NCBI GenBank assembly: GCA_963763495.1 | Contig: CAVXOY010000018.1 | Span: forward strand, 213,060 to 277,059 | Reading direction: 5' to 3' | DNA: 64,000 nucleotides | From: DAOUEO01 sp963763495 | GTDB taxonomy: Bacteria > Chloroflexota > Dehalococcoidia > DSTF01 > JALHUB01 | Part shown: positions 33,700 to 43,347 of the stretch, piece by piece | Layout of the letters: each line of letters starts with the position of its first letter | Position numbering within the stretch: the first letter of the stretch is position 1 | Position numbers and translations under genes: made by a program | Notes under the pieces: model-generated | What the model was told of the DNA's origin: nothing | Databases searched by the model: none | The model's input: the letters and a program-made list of their open reading frames with translations, nothing else

Positions 33700-34740
33700 C
33701 AACGCCCGGCTCGATCATCCGTCCCTCCTGTAGCGCACAGCAGCCGCGTCCCCTCGCTCAACCCCCTCGACGGCATGCCCTAAGGGCTTGGCGTGCTTCG
33801 AGATACTCATCCGCCACGGCAGGTATCCAAGGCAGCTTCCCACGGCCTCTCTCTCCCTCTCAACTTGCATCGTCTCCCCTTTGAACACCCACGCCGGCAC
33901 AAGCAAGTCGTAACGGCTGCGGTCCTATGTCGACCGTCCTTCGATCAGGCCGACGTAGGCCAGCTCGCCTTCGGTGAACTCAAGGACATCAGGGTCGTGA
34001 CCGTGAGTCAAGGACGTACGCCTCACAGGCATGCAGGCGCTCGACAGCTTCAGCCTGAGAGATGATGGGGTACTTGCCGATGGCATGCGGCTCCTGCCAA
34101 GAATAGTTCAAGATCCCACACCTGGCCGTCCGGCCCTACCTCGACCGAAATGTACTGCCATTCACGAGGTCCTGCCCAGGGAATCTTCGCCGCGCTCAAA
34201 GATCACCTCGACATATGCCCGTGGATTGCAGCACGTCTGGTGGTCATCGTCAACTCCACCTTGGGAAGGAGGTCATGGTCGCGCAGGAAACTCTCGCGCC
34301 ACCTTCTCCGCCTCCTGTTTCTGACAGCGCTTCTCCTGTGGGCCTGCTCATCTCTCTGGGATCTTCCGGTTGTAACCGAATGCCCCAGTACTCGGACACG
34401 AGACACTTCAGCGTTTTCATCCTCCGCAACGTAAAGCCCTTTGCGTTATCGTCGGGCACGGGATCGGACGTGACGCCGAACTTGCGGGCGATGTCGGCGG
34501 CGTCGGCGGAATCTCTCTCGACATAGTCCAGCCGGTAGACCTCGGCCTCTCCCTCTTCTCCTCTGACAGAGGGAAGGCAGTACTCACCGGTTCGTTGAGA
34601 GAGCAGCCCCACTCACATCTGGGGTCGTACGTCGGCAGCTTCGCGTAGCTTCTTCGCCCCCGCAGCACGCTGACAACGAGGACGGAGAACACCAGCGCCA
34701 TAACAGCAATCCGAGGAACACCGCAGCTTGGCAGGAGCAT
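33700..34740 (-). pseudogene. degraded gene for a membrane-anchored secreted protein
   Basis: About 1 kb holds coherent protein pieces in changing frames: an N-terminal membrane helix (AVMALVFSVLVVSVLRGRR), then YRLDYVERDSADAADIARKF, then EWQYISVEVGPDGQVW, then NYSWQEPHAIGKYPIISQAE, ELAYVGLIEG and RYDLLVPAWVFKGE. At least six frame changes and several stops separate them. The order resembles extracytoplasmic proteins that end in a YLVPAWVF-type strand. Function is unknown. Whether it is decayed or mis-sequenced cannot be told; the number of breaks favours decay. Confidence 0.55.
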
Positions 34741-34770
34741 CCAGGAAACACCTTGGCAGGTCCACTGTCA

Positions 34771-35625
34771 TCATCGTGCGGCTACGCCGTTACCCGCGGA
34801 GAAGTACTCCGCCAGCGCCTCCTGCCACGGCCGCAGCTCGATCCCGATCCTCGCGCCCGCCTCGTTGCGCAGGACGGAATAGGGGGGCTTCACCGGAAAC
34901 GGCTGATACTCCGCCATCGTCGTCGGCTTGAGGGCGACGTCCTCGCGACCCGCCAGCCGCAGCACCTCCCGCGCCCACTCGTAGCGCGAGCACTCGCCGC
35001 CGTTCGTGAAGTGATAGATGCCGTAGGCGGGCTGCTCCACCAGCGCCGCGATCGCCGCCGCCAGGTCGCGCGCCCACGTCGGCGTGGCGATCTCATCCGT
35101 CACCACCGACAGCTCCGATTGCTGAGACGCTGCCGCCAGTATCTTCGCCGGGAAGTTGCCGGACCCCTCGCCGTAGACCCACGCCGTCCGCACGATCCAG
35201 CGCTTCGCCCGCAGCGACCGCACCTCCTCCTCCCCCGCCAGCTTCGAGCGGCCGTAGGCGTTGATCGGGTTCGTCTCGTCCGATTCCCGGTAGGGCGTGC
35301 CCTTCCGCCCGTCGAACACCTCGTTCGTGCTCACGTACAGCAGGGCGGCGTCCGCTTCTCGACAGGCCAGCGCGACGTTCCGCGTGCCGGCGCCGTTCAC
35401 CTGATGGGCCAGGTCGGGGTCTTCTTCGCAGCGGCGCGTGTCGGTGAGGGCGGCGGCGTGGATCACCGCCTCCGGCCGCATCTCCTCGACCAGCCGCCGG
35501 ACAGCGTCGCCGTCCCTGATGTCCAGGTCAGGCAGGTCTGTCCCGTCGACCTCGTGATCGGCTGCCAGGACGCGCATCAGTTCGCGCCCAAGTTGCCCCT
35601 GACTCCCTGTGACGAGGATGCGCAT
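34771..35625 (-). CDS. rmlD: dTDP-4-dehydrorhamnose reductase
   Basis: The 284-residue short-chain reductase makes dTDP-L-rhamnose from the 4-keto form with NADPH. It shows the nucleotide loop VTGSQGQLGREL, AVIHAAALTDTRRCE, the substrate-side STNEVFDGRKGTPYRESDE, and the catalytic YGRSKLAGE (Tyr and Lys). It lies 24 bases downstream of rmlB on the same strand. The rmlC epimerase normally found with it is not in the window. Confidence 0.93.
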   Translation of the reverse strand: MRILVTGSQGQLGRELMRVLAADHEVDGTDLPDLDIRDGDAVRRLVEEMRPEAVIHAAALTDTRRCEEDPDLAHQVNGAGTRNVALACREADAALLYVSTNEVFDGRKGTPYRESDETNPINAYGRSKLAGEEEVRSLRAKRWIVRTAWVYGEGSGNFPAKILAAASQQSELSVVTDEIATPTWARDLAAAIAALVEQPAYGIYHFTNGGECSRYEWAREVLRLAGREDVALKPTTMAEYQPFPVKPPYSVLRNEAGARIGIELRPWQEALAEYFSAGNGVAAR

Positions 35626-35649
35626 AGCGGTCTGCTTGAGGGTGACGTG

Positions 35650-36705
35650 CTAGCTCTCGCCGGGCGGTTCGGTTCGCGCCGACGCCAGCCGGGCGCCGTA
35701 CTGCTTCACATAATACTCGCGGAAAGCGCCCGACTTGATCTTCTCCCACCACCAGCGGTTATCGACGTACCAGGCGACAGTCTCCGCCAGCGCGGCGTCG
35801 AAATCGTGGCGCGGCGACCAGCCCAGCGCCCGTATCTTCTCCCAGTCCAGCGCGTAGCGCCGGTCGTGCCCCGGCCGGTCCTCGACGAAGCGGATCAGCT
35901 CCCGCGGCTTGCCCAGCAGGGAGAGGATGCCCTCGACGACCGCCATGTTCGGCCTCTCGTTGCCCGCGCCGATGTTGTAGACCTCGCCCGGCTCGCCCTT
36001 GTGCAGCAGCAGGTCCAGCGCCTCGCAGTTGTCGGTCACGAACAGCCAGTCGCGACGCTGCTGGCCGTCGCCGTAGACGGGCAGGGGCTCGCCCTCCAGC
36101 GCGTTGGTGATGAACAGCGGCGCCATCTTCTCCGGGTACTGATTCGGCCCGACGTTGTTCGCCGGCCGGGCGATGACCACCGGCAGCCCGTACGTCTCGA
36201 TGAAGGCGAGGCACTGCATGTCGGCGCCCGCCTTGCTCGCCGAGTAGGGGCTGCGCGGCCGCAGGGCGTCGCCCTCCTTCGAGCGATTGGGCGCCGGAAT
36301 GTCGCCGTAGACCTCGTCCGTCGATATGTGGAGTATCCGCTCGATGCGCCCGCCCGCGGCTGCCGCTGCCGATAGGAGGGTGTAGGTGCCGTGGATGTCC
36401 GTCCGGATGAAGGCGGCGGGCTCCATCAGCGAGCGGTCGACGTGCGTCTCCGCCGCGAAGTTGACGATGGCGTCCACCTGCCCCGCCAGCTCGGCGACAA
36501 GCCTCTCGTCGCAGATGTCGCCCTTCACGAAGCGGTAGCGCTTCCCCAGCGGCGAGTCCTCGATCTCCCGCAGGTTGTCGAGGTTGCCCGCGTACGTCAG
36601 CTTGTCGAGGTTGACGACCTCGTAGTCGTCGTGCTGCGTCAGGATGTGGCGGACGAAGTGGCTCCCGATGAATCCGGCGCCGCCCGTGACGAGGATCTTC
36701 CGCAT
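35650..36705 (-). CDS. rmlB: dTDP-glucose 4,6-dehydratase
   Basis: The 351-residue SDR enzyme converts dTDP-glucose to dTDP-4-keto-6-deoxyglucose with NAD. The loop TGGAGFIGSHFVRHIL, VNFAAETHVDRSL, HISTDEVYGDI and YSASKAGADMQCLAF (catalytic Tyr and Lys) are all present, and RPANNVGPNQYPEKMAP is the family block. The frame is intact. It lies between rmlA and rmlD. Confidence 0.95.
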   Translation of the reverse strand: MRKILVTGGAGFIGSHFVRHILTQHDDYEVVNLDKLTYAGNLDNLREIEDSPLGKRYRFVKGDICDERLVAELAGQVDAIVNFAAETHVDRSLMEPAAFIRTDIHGTYTLLSAAAAAGGRIERILHISTDEVYGDIPAPNRSKEGDALRPRSPYSASKAGADMQCLAFIETYGLPVVIARPANNVGPNQYPEKMAPLFITNALEGEPLPVYGDGQQRRDWLFVTDNCEALDLLLHKGEPGEVYNIGAGNERPNMAVVEGILSLLGKPRELIRFVEDRPGHDRRYALDWEKIRALGWSPRHDFDAALAETVAWYVDNRWWWEKIKSGAFREYYVKQYGARLASARTEPPGES

Positions 36706-36726
36706 ATCGTTCCTTCGCAGCCGGGG

Positions 36727-37820
36727 CTAGGGGATCCGTGCCCGGCTGAAGTCTCCCAGCATGAGGTTGCAGTTGCGCGGCTTCGTGTCGCAGCCCTTGA
36801 GCTCGACGTTGCGCCCGATCAGGCTGTCCTGGATCCGCGTGTTCATCTCGGCGATGACCGTGTTCTCCATCACCACGCTGTGCTCGATCTCGCTGTCCTG
36901 GATCAGGCAGTCGTGGTAGATCGACGTGAACGGCCCGACGTACGAGTTGACCACCCGCGTCCGCTCGCCGATTATCGCCGGCCCCCGGATGGTGCTGCCC
37001 GTGATCTCGCATCCCGCCTGCAGCACGACCCGCCCCTCGATCCGCGATTTCTTATCGACCGTCCCCGCGTTCTCCGGCTCCAGCGTCTCTAGTATCGCGC
37101 GGTTCGCCTCCAGCAGGTCGTCCATCTTCCCCGTGTCGATCCAGCAGCCGTCGACGATCTCGCACGCGACCTCCATGTCGTGGTCGACCAGGTACTGGAT
37201 CGTGTCCGTTATCTCCAGCTCCCCTCGCGCCGACGGCTTGATGTTGTCTATCGCCTCGAACACGCGCCGGTCGAAGATGTAGATGCCGATGACCGCCAGG
37301 TTGCTCGGCGGGTTCGCCGGCTTCTCGACGACGCGCTTCAGCCGTCCCTCCTCCAGCTCCGCCACGCCCAGCTCCTGCGGGTTGGGCACCGGATAGAGCA
37401 GTATCTCGGCTGCCGGCTGCGGGCTGCTGGCGGCAGAAGTGGATGCACGTAGGGGACGATCCCCTCGCGGATGAAGTTGTCGCCGAGAAAGAGGACGAAG
37501 GGATCGTCTCCCAGGAAGCCCCGCGCTATCTTCACCGCGTGCGCGATCCCCAGCGGCGCGTCCTGCTCGATGTAGGTGACCGTCGCCCCGAAGCGGCTGC
37601 CGTCGCCCACCGCCGCCTTCACCTGCTCCCCCGTATCGCCGACGACGATCCCGATCTCGCGCACGCCGCACTCGACGAGGCTCTCGATGGCATAGAAGAG
37701 GATCGGCTTGTTGGCGATGGGTACGAGCTGCTTGGCGCCGGTGTAGGTGAAGGGTCGCAGGCGGCTTCCCTTGCCGCCGCTCAGGATCAGGCCCTTGAGC
37801 TTCATCGGCAGCTCTAGCAT
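36727..37820 (-). CDS. rmlA: glucose-1-phosphate thymidylyltransferase, long form, one frame break
   Basis: The enzyme joins dTTP and glucose-1-phosphate. The first frame has the signature GGKGSRLRPFTYTGAKQLVP and VLFLGDNFIREGIV; near 37430 a base is lost and the frame moves to AAEILLYPVPNPQELGVAEL. The C-terminal third (RPNCNL-like region around ARIP) is a left-handed beta helix typical of the long RmlA form (about 360 residues). It heads the rmlA-B-D run; 21 bases separate it from rmlB. ATG 37820 is chosen for the upstream GGGGAG; ATG 37805 is possible. Confidence 0.9.
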
Positions 37821-38109
37821 TAGGTGCGGTGCTCCCCTGCGCGTGTGAATATGCGGCTAGCGGTTGCGGCTATTGTAATCCGCCCTGTCGGGCGCGGCAA
37901 CCGGGGAGAACCCTAACAACTGCAGGACGGACTTCTGCTATCTGTCATTCCCGGTAGGGTCGGGGCTCGACCCACCCTCTCGACGCCATGTACGGCGAGA
38001 TCGGCTCGACGTCTGAGTCGGGGACGTACCCTGCATCCCGCTGCTAGTCCCTCTGCGGGGTGCCACAAATCCCTTAGAGCTTCGGCGCATCCGCGCTACA
38101 ATCGGAGCC
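37821..38109. other. intergenic region between divergent genes
   Basis: The 289-base gap separates divergent rmlA and the hydrolase-like gene. It contains a partial copy of the GGGTCGGG repeat (near 37960) preceded by GTCATTC. I see no coding sequence or strong promoter. Confidence 0.5.
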
Positions 38110-39130
38110 ATGCTTCGCGGCAAATGGGTCTGGGTCTGGAACTGGCGACGCTGCCTCAACGGCGACCCCTCTGCCGTCGCCCGGCGACTCAAAGACGCGG
38201 ACTGCACCGGCGTCCTCGTCAAGAGCGACGACGGCGGCCACCCCTTCGACCAGGGCCCGCCCGTCTGGGAGATCGTCCACGCGCTCCAGCAGGAGGGGCT
38301 GCGGGCCGGCTGCTGGGGCTACGTCTACGGCTGCGACGAGCCGACCGTCATCTACGGCGACCTCAAATACACCGTCGCCGAAGAGGCCGCCATGGCCGTC
38401 CGCTTCATCAGCGAGCGGCCCCATCCCTCCTATCGTGGCCCCGACCTCTACGCCATCGACGTCGAGGCCGAGTACGAGCGCCAACCCGTCCGACCCCGTA
38501 GCCAGCGCCGAACGCTACCTCCAGACCATCCGCGCCGCCGTCGGCCTCGACTATCCCCTCCTCTACGCGCCCCTCGCCCAGCCCGACTATCACCGCCGCC
38601 TGCCCTATCGCGTCTTCAACCGCTACTGTCGGGCCGTCCTCCCCCAGGCCTACCACAACGCGATGGAGGTCACGCCGGAGGAGGCCATCGCCCTCTGCTA
38701 CGACGCCTTCGCCGCCGAGGGGCTGGCGACCCTCCCTCTCGCGCCGGTCGGTGGGGCCTACGGCTCCGTGACGCCGCCGGAGCTGGAGCGCTGGGCCCGC
38801 GCCGCCATCGACCGGGGAGCGCGGATGCTCTCCTGGTGGAGCTTCGAGCACATCGAGACCGACTGCCCGCAGCTTTGGGACGCCATAGCGCGCGTCGAAC
38901 TACCGGAGGAGACAGAGATGGATGAAGAAGCGAGAAAGCAAGCCCAAGCTGCCGCCGTCCGCCAGCGACTCGCCGGCCTGATCCTCAGCGGCGACCCCGC
39001 CCTCGCCGAGCAGGCCTACCGCGAGATGCAGTACCTGCGCCTGCTGTCCGGCCTGCCCGTCGCCGCCGCCCAGAGCGAGCTCCGCGTCCCCAAGCCCTCG
39101 TCAGGGTCGGGGCATCTGCGAGCCACCTGA
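38110..39130 (+). CDS. TIM-barrel glycoside-hydrolase-like protein, one frame break
   Basis: The protein has about 340 residues. It starts MLRGKWVWVWNWRRCLNGDP and has VKSDDGGHPFDQGPPVWEIV, GCWGYVYGCDEPTVIYGD and DLYAIDVEAEYE, a pattern of TIM-barrel lysozyme-like or DUF1906-type domains; the D-V-E-A-E end of a barrel strand could carry catalytic acids. A slip near 38485 moves to PSDPVASAERYLQTIRAAVG. The last 60 residues are a coiled, Ala-rich tail. No signal peptide is seen. The role in the glycan locus is unknown. Confidence 0.6.
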
Positions 39131-39274
39131 ACCCCTTAGGTCGAGCCTGCTCACCACCTCCGCCCGTAGACTCAGCCGCCTCCCTCTTGTAAGATACGGG
39201 ATGGTTTCCCAATCGTGCCGCGTCTCCTGACCGGCGCGTCTTTCCGAATCTGTGCTGAACCGAGGGACAGTGGC

Positions 39275-40543
39275 ATGAGGATCGCTTTTATCGTCTACCA
39301 GGGCAACATGTTCTCTGGTGGCCAGGGCATCTACACCTACTACCTGACGCGCGAGCTTGCCCGTCTCGGCCACGACGTGCACGTCATCGCCGGGCCGCCC
39401 TATCCCCGTACCGACGACAGCGTCGTCTGTCACAACGTGCGGACCCACAGCTTCTGGAGCCACTTCCACAACAAGCGCGACTTCCTCTTCTACCGCCATC
39501 CCCTCTCTCACTTCGAGCCCGTCAACTTCTACGAGCTCGTCTCTACCCGCATCGCCCTTTCGTCGCTGCTTCTCACCTTCAGCATGCGCGCCTACGTCGA
39601 GGTCAAGAAGCTGTCCCAGGAGCAGCCCTTCGACATCATCCACGACAACCAGACCCTCAGCTACGGCATCTGGATGATGAAGAACCTCGGCTGCCCGGTC
39701 GTCGCCACCCTGCATCACCCGCTCTCCGTCGACCTGCGCAACAGCATCCTCCAGGCGCGCAGCCTCTACGAGCGGGCGCGCCGCATGCTCTGGTACCCCT
39801 GGATAATGCAGGAAGTGACCGCCCGCCACCTGGACAGCATAATCACCGTCTCCGACGCCACCACCAATGCCGTCGAGCGCATGTTCCATCTGCCACGGAG
39901 CCTGATGACCCGCATCCACAACGGCATCGACACCGAGACCTTCCGCCCCCTCGACGACGTCGAGGAGCTGCCCGACACCATCCTCTTCAACTGCAACTCT
40001 GAAGACCGCAACAAGGGCGCCCGCTATCTCTTCGAGGCCCTCAACATCCTGCGCGACCAGGTGCCCTTCCGTCTCGTCATCATCGACAACGATAAGCGAA
40101 GCCTCAAGCTGGCCCCCGAATTGGTGCGCAAGTTCGGCCTGAGCACCCAGGTGACCTTCATCGGCCGCGTCTCCACTGAGGAGCTTGTCCGCCACTACAA
40201 CCGCGCCGCCATCGTCGTGTCGCCCTCGCTCTACGAGGGCTTCGGCCTGCCCGCCGCCGAGGCGATGTCCTGCGCCCGGACGATCATCGCGACGACTGCC
40301 CCCGCCTTCCCGGAGGTGATCGACCACGGTGAGACCGGCTGGCTCGTCCCGCCCCGCGATCCGGAGGCCCTCGCCGAGGCGATCCGCATGCTCCTCGGCG
40401 CCCCCGAGCTGCGCCGCCGGCTGGGCGAGGCCGGCCGTCAGAGCATCATCGAACGCTTCAACTGGCGCAAGAACGCCCTCGAAGTCGTCGACGTGTACGA
40501 AAAGGCGATTGCTCAGCGGAAGGAGTCGCGCCACGCCGGATAA
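39275..40543 (+). CDS. GT4 glycosyltransferase, tandem paralog 1
   Basis: The 422-residue GT-B enzyme starts MRIAFIVYQGNMFSGGQGIY (Gly-rich acceptor loop). The middle has EQPFDIIHDNQTLSYGI and NGIDTETFRPLDDVEELPD; the donor half has EDRNKGARYLFEALN, and EX7E lies in SPSLYEGFGLPAAEAMSC. It shares most of its length with the genes at 42085 and 43344, the three forming a tandem family separated by two methyltransferases. ATG 39275 is the conserved start. It probably adds a hexose to a lipid-linked or surface glycan. Confidence 0.92.
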   Translation: MRIAFIVYQGNMFSGGQGIYTYYLTRELARLGHDVHVIAGPPYPRTDDSVVCHNVRTHSFWSHFHNKRDFLFYRHPLSHFEPVNFYELVSTRIALSSLLLTFSMRAYVEVKKLSQEQPFDIIHDNQTLSYGIWMMKNLGCPVVATLHHPLSVDLRNSILQARSLYERARRMLWYPWIMQEVTARHLDSIITVSDATTNAVERMFHLPRSLMTRIHNGIDTETFRPLDDVEELPDTILFNCNSEDRNKGARYLFEALNILRDQVPFRLVIIDNDKRSLKLAPELVRKFGLSTQVTFIGRVSTEELVRHYNRAAIVVSPSLYEGFGLPAAEAMSCARTIIATTAPAFPEVIDHGETGWLVPPRDPEALAEAIRMLLGAPELRRRLGEAGRQSIIERFNWRKNALEVVDVYEKAIAQRKESRHAG

Positions 40544-41267
40544 CATCGTCAGCGTCGACTTTCACCGTCATCTTCCCATCCGCACCGGCGACCTCGTGCT
40601 GGATGTCGGCTGCGGGAACGGCCGCCACACGGCCGAGATCTGCCGCTGGGACTGCCGCGCCATCGGCGTCGACGTCAGCGTCCACGAGCTGAAGATGGCG
40701 AAGTACCTGCTCGACCACAAGCCCGCCGGCGCCGAGCCCGTCGGCCGTGGCGACTTCATCGCCGCCGACGCCGAGCACCTGCCCTTCCGCGACGGCGTTT
40801 TCGACCGCATAGTCTGCACCGAAGTCCTGGAGCACATCCCCGACGACAGAGCCGGCATCAGGGAGCTGATGCGCGTCCTCCAGCCGGGCGGTCTCATGGC
40901 CGTCAGCGTCCCCAACTACCTGCCCGAGATCGTCTTCTGGACCATCTCCTGGGGCTACTGGCACTCGCCGGGCGGCCACATCCGGAAGTACAAGCCCGGC
41001 GTCATGGCCCAGATGCTCAGCGAAGGCGGCCTCGAGCTGTACGCCCAGCGACTGCGCCACACCATCCAGACTGCCTACTGGTTCATCCGCTGCACCTTCG
41101 GCATCGACAACCCGGACTTCATCGTCACCAGATACCTCCAGAAGTTCGTCCAGTGGCACTACCGGCGGCGTGTCCGCTTGCTCGAGTACCTGGAGGCTTT
41201 CGCCAATTTCGTGTTCGGCAAGGACCTGATCCTCTATGGCAAGAAACCGCCCCATTCGGGCGCCTAG
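40509..41267 (+). CDS. class I SAM-dependent methyltransferase, tandem paralog a
   Basis: The protein has about 240-250 residues. SAM motif I is LVLDVGCGNGRHTAEICRW, motif II/III DAEHLPFRDGVFDRIVCTEV, followed by LEHIPDDRAGIRELMRVLQP. The C-terminal 90 residues are hydrophobic and aromatic (YWFIRCTFGIDNPDFIV). It probably methylates a sugar or lipid carrier in the glycan. The start is unclear: TTG 40509 overlaps the GT4 end; the paralog suggests a start nearer 40545, where only ATC or GTC codons occur. Confidence 0.88.
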   Translation: MLSGRSRATPDNIVSVDFHRHLPIRTGDLVLDVGCGNGRHTAEICRWDCRAIGVDVSVHELKMAKYLLDHKPAGAEPVGRGDFIAADAEHLPFRDGVFDRIVCTEVLEHIPDDRAGIRELMRVLQPGGLMAVSVPNYLPEIVFWTISWGYWHSPGGHIRKYKPGVMAQMLSEGGLELYAQRLRHTIQTAYWFIRCTFGIDNPDFIVTRYLQKFVQWHYRRRVRLLEYLEAFANFVFGKDLILYGKKPPHSGA

Positions 41268-41343
41268 GCCGCGCGTTAGAGGAGGCCGCCGGCCCCGACC
41301 CCCGACTTACCGCTACCGCGATCCCAGCCGGAATGGAAGCCCC

Positions 41344-42088
41344 GTGTTCACCCGGCTCCAAACCGTCGACCTCGACGTGCTGGGGCTGAAGCCGGGCGAG
41401 CACATCCTTGACGTCGGCTGCGGTGGCGGCCGCCACGTCCTCCAGGCCGTCCGCCGCGACTGCCACGTCGTCGGTGTCGAGCCCGAACTGGACGATATCC
41501 GTCTCGCCAGGGCCTATCTCTACTTCCTGAACAAAGAGCACGGCCTGAAGGGACGCATCGATCTCCTCAGAGCTGTGGGCCAGCGCCTGCCCTTCGCCGA
41601 TGGGTCCTTCGACCGCGCCCTCTGCACTGAGGTCTTCGAGCACATCCCCGACGAGCGCCCGCTCCTCAATGAGCTCGTGCGCCTGCTCCGCCCCGGCGGC
41701 ACCCTCGCCATCAGCGTTCCCGACTTCCTATCCGAGAGGATCTCCTGGTGGCTATTGGGCCTCCACCGCCTCCGTCTGGAAGACCACCTGCGGATATACC
41801 GGCGGCGGCAGCTCGTTGATCTACTAAGAGAAGCGGGAATGACCGTGTATGCCCGCCGCTACCGCCACTCCCTGGAGAGTCTGAAGTGGTTCCTCGTTTG
41901 GGTGAGCGCTAAGACGGACGACGGCGGCGCCATCAGGGGCGCTGCGGATACCCTTCGGTGACTTTATGGACGACCGGACCATCGAGTTCTCCCGCGTCCT
42001 CGGCGCCCTGGACGACGCCGCCAACTACGTGATCCCCAAGAGCTTCGTTGTCTACGCCAGGAAGCCTCTCTCTTGGAGGGCGGGATGA
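41344..42088 (+). CDS. class I SAM-dependent methyltransferase, tandem paralog b, one frame break
   Basis: It is a paralog of the preceding gene: GEHILDVGCGGGRHVLQAVR, VGQRLPFADGSFDRALCTEV and FEHIPDERPLLNELVRLLRP align. A slip near 41945 moves from KTDDGGAIRG to DFMDDRTIEFSRVLGALDDA, which ends FVVYARKPLSWRAG at 42088. GTG 41344 is the likely start by comparison with the paralog. Its stop overlaps the next GT4 start (ATGA), so the pair is translationally coupled. Confidence 0.85.
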
Positions 42089-43347
42089 GGATCGCCTTCA
42101 TCGTCTATCAGGGCAGCATGTCCTCCGGTGGCCAGGGCATCTTCGTCCACTACATGACCCGCGAGCTGGCCCGCCTCGGCCACGAGGTGCACGTCATCGC
42201 CGGCCGTCCCTTCCCCGAAGTCGACGAGAGCGTCCATATCCACAAACTGAAGACCTACCGCATGTGGGACTTCATGATCGATATCAACGAGTATCGCTAT
42301 CTCACCAACCCGCCGCTCTACTTCCATCCCGTCAACTTCTACGAGATGGTGTCGACTCGCCTCTCTCTCGGCTCGCTTCTCTTCATGTCCAGCATGCGGG
42401 CCTACAACAAGCTCCACGAGCTATCGCAGGAGATGCCCTTCGACATCGTCCACGATAACCAGACGCTCAGCTACGGCATCCTGCTGATGAAGAAGAAGGG
42501 GTTGCCCGTCGTGGCCAGCGTCCACCACCCGCTGACGATAGACCGGCGCAACCGTCTCGCCCAGGTCAAAGGGCCGCACCAGCAGATGCAGGCCTACCTC
42601 TGGTTCCCCTGGATCATGCAGGAGTTCGTCGCCCGCCGCATCGACCGCATACTCACCTGCTCCCGGAACTCCCAGGCCTCCGTCTGCCAGGACATGCATC
42701 TCCCGCCGGAGCACGTCACCGTCACCCCCTACGGCGTCGATGTCGACGTCTTCCGCCCCTTGGACGACGTCGAGAAGCGGCCGGGCAACATCTTCTTCGT
42801 CGGCGACACCGAAGACCGCAACAAGGGCGCCCGCTATCTGATGGAGGCCCTCCACCGGCTCCGCCATCAACTGCCCTTCCACATCACCTTCATCGACCAC
42901 CGGCCGCCCGACCACCTGAAGCTCGTGCAGCGGCTCAAGGGCGAGTACCGCCTCTATAACGACATCACGTTCCTCAGCCGTGCCCCGACCGAAGAGCTCG
43001 TGCGTCACTACAACCGCGCCCAGATCGTCGCCTGCCCCTCGCTCTACGAGGGCTTCGGCCTTCCCGCCGTCGAGGCGATGGCCTGTGGCCTGCCCGTCGT
43101 CGCCACCCGCGCCGGCGCCCTCTCCGAGATCGTCGAAGACGGCGTCACCGGCATCCTCGTGCCGCCCGCCGACTCCAAAGCCCTCAGCGAGGCGCTTCGT
43201 CTCCTGCTGGCCGACCCCGATCTCTGCCGTCGCATGGGCGAGGCCGGCCGGCAGCGGGTCATCGAGAACTTCACCTGGCGACAGACGGCCCTCCGGACTG
43301 TCGAGGTATATGAAGAGGTATTGGGGAGGTCAGCTCAGCGAAGATGA
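42085..43347 (+). CDS. GT4 glycosyltransferase, tandem paralog 2
   Basis: The 420-residue protein starts MRIAFIVYQGSMSSGGQGIF and shares nearly every block with paralog 1: EMPFDIVHDNQTLSYGILLM, VDVDVFRPLDDVEKRPGN, EDRNKGARYLMEALHRLR and CPSLYEGFGLPAVEAMACG. It is coupled at both ends by ATGA overlaps (42085 and 43344). Its closeness to paralogs 1 and 3 suggests duplication within the locus, with acceptor change likely in the N-terminal half. Confidence 0.93.
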   Translation: MRIAFIVYQGSMSSGGQGIFVHYMTRELARLGHEVHVIAGRPFPEVDESVHIHKLKTYRMWDFMIDINEYRYLTNPPLYFHPVNFYEMVSTRLSLGSLLFMSSMRAYNKLHELSQEMPFDIVHDNQTLSYGILLMKKKGLPVVASVHHPLTIDRRNRLAQVKGPHQQMQAYLWFPWIMQEFVARRIDRILTCSRNSQASVCQDMHLPPEHVTVTPYGVDVDVFRPLDDVEKRPGNIFFVGDTEDRNKGARYLMEALHRLRHQLPFHITFIDHRPPDHLKLVQRLKGEYRLYNDITFLSRAPTEELVRHYNRAQIVACPSLYEGFGLPAVEAMACGLPVVATRAGALSEIVEDGVTGILVPPADSKALSEALRLLLADPDLCRRMGEAGRQRVIENFTWRQTALRTVEVYEEVLGRSAQRR

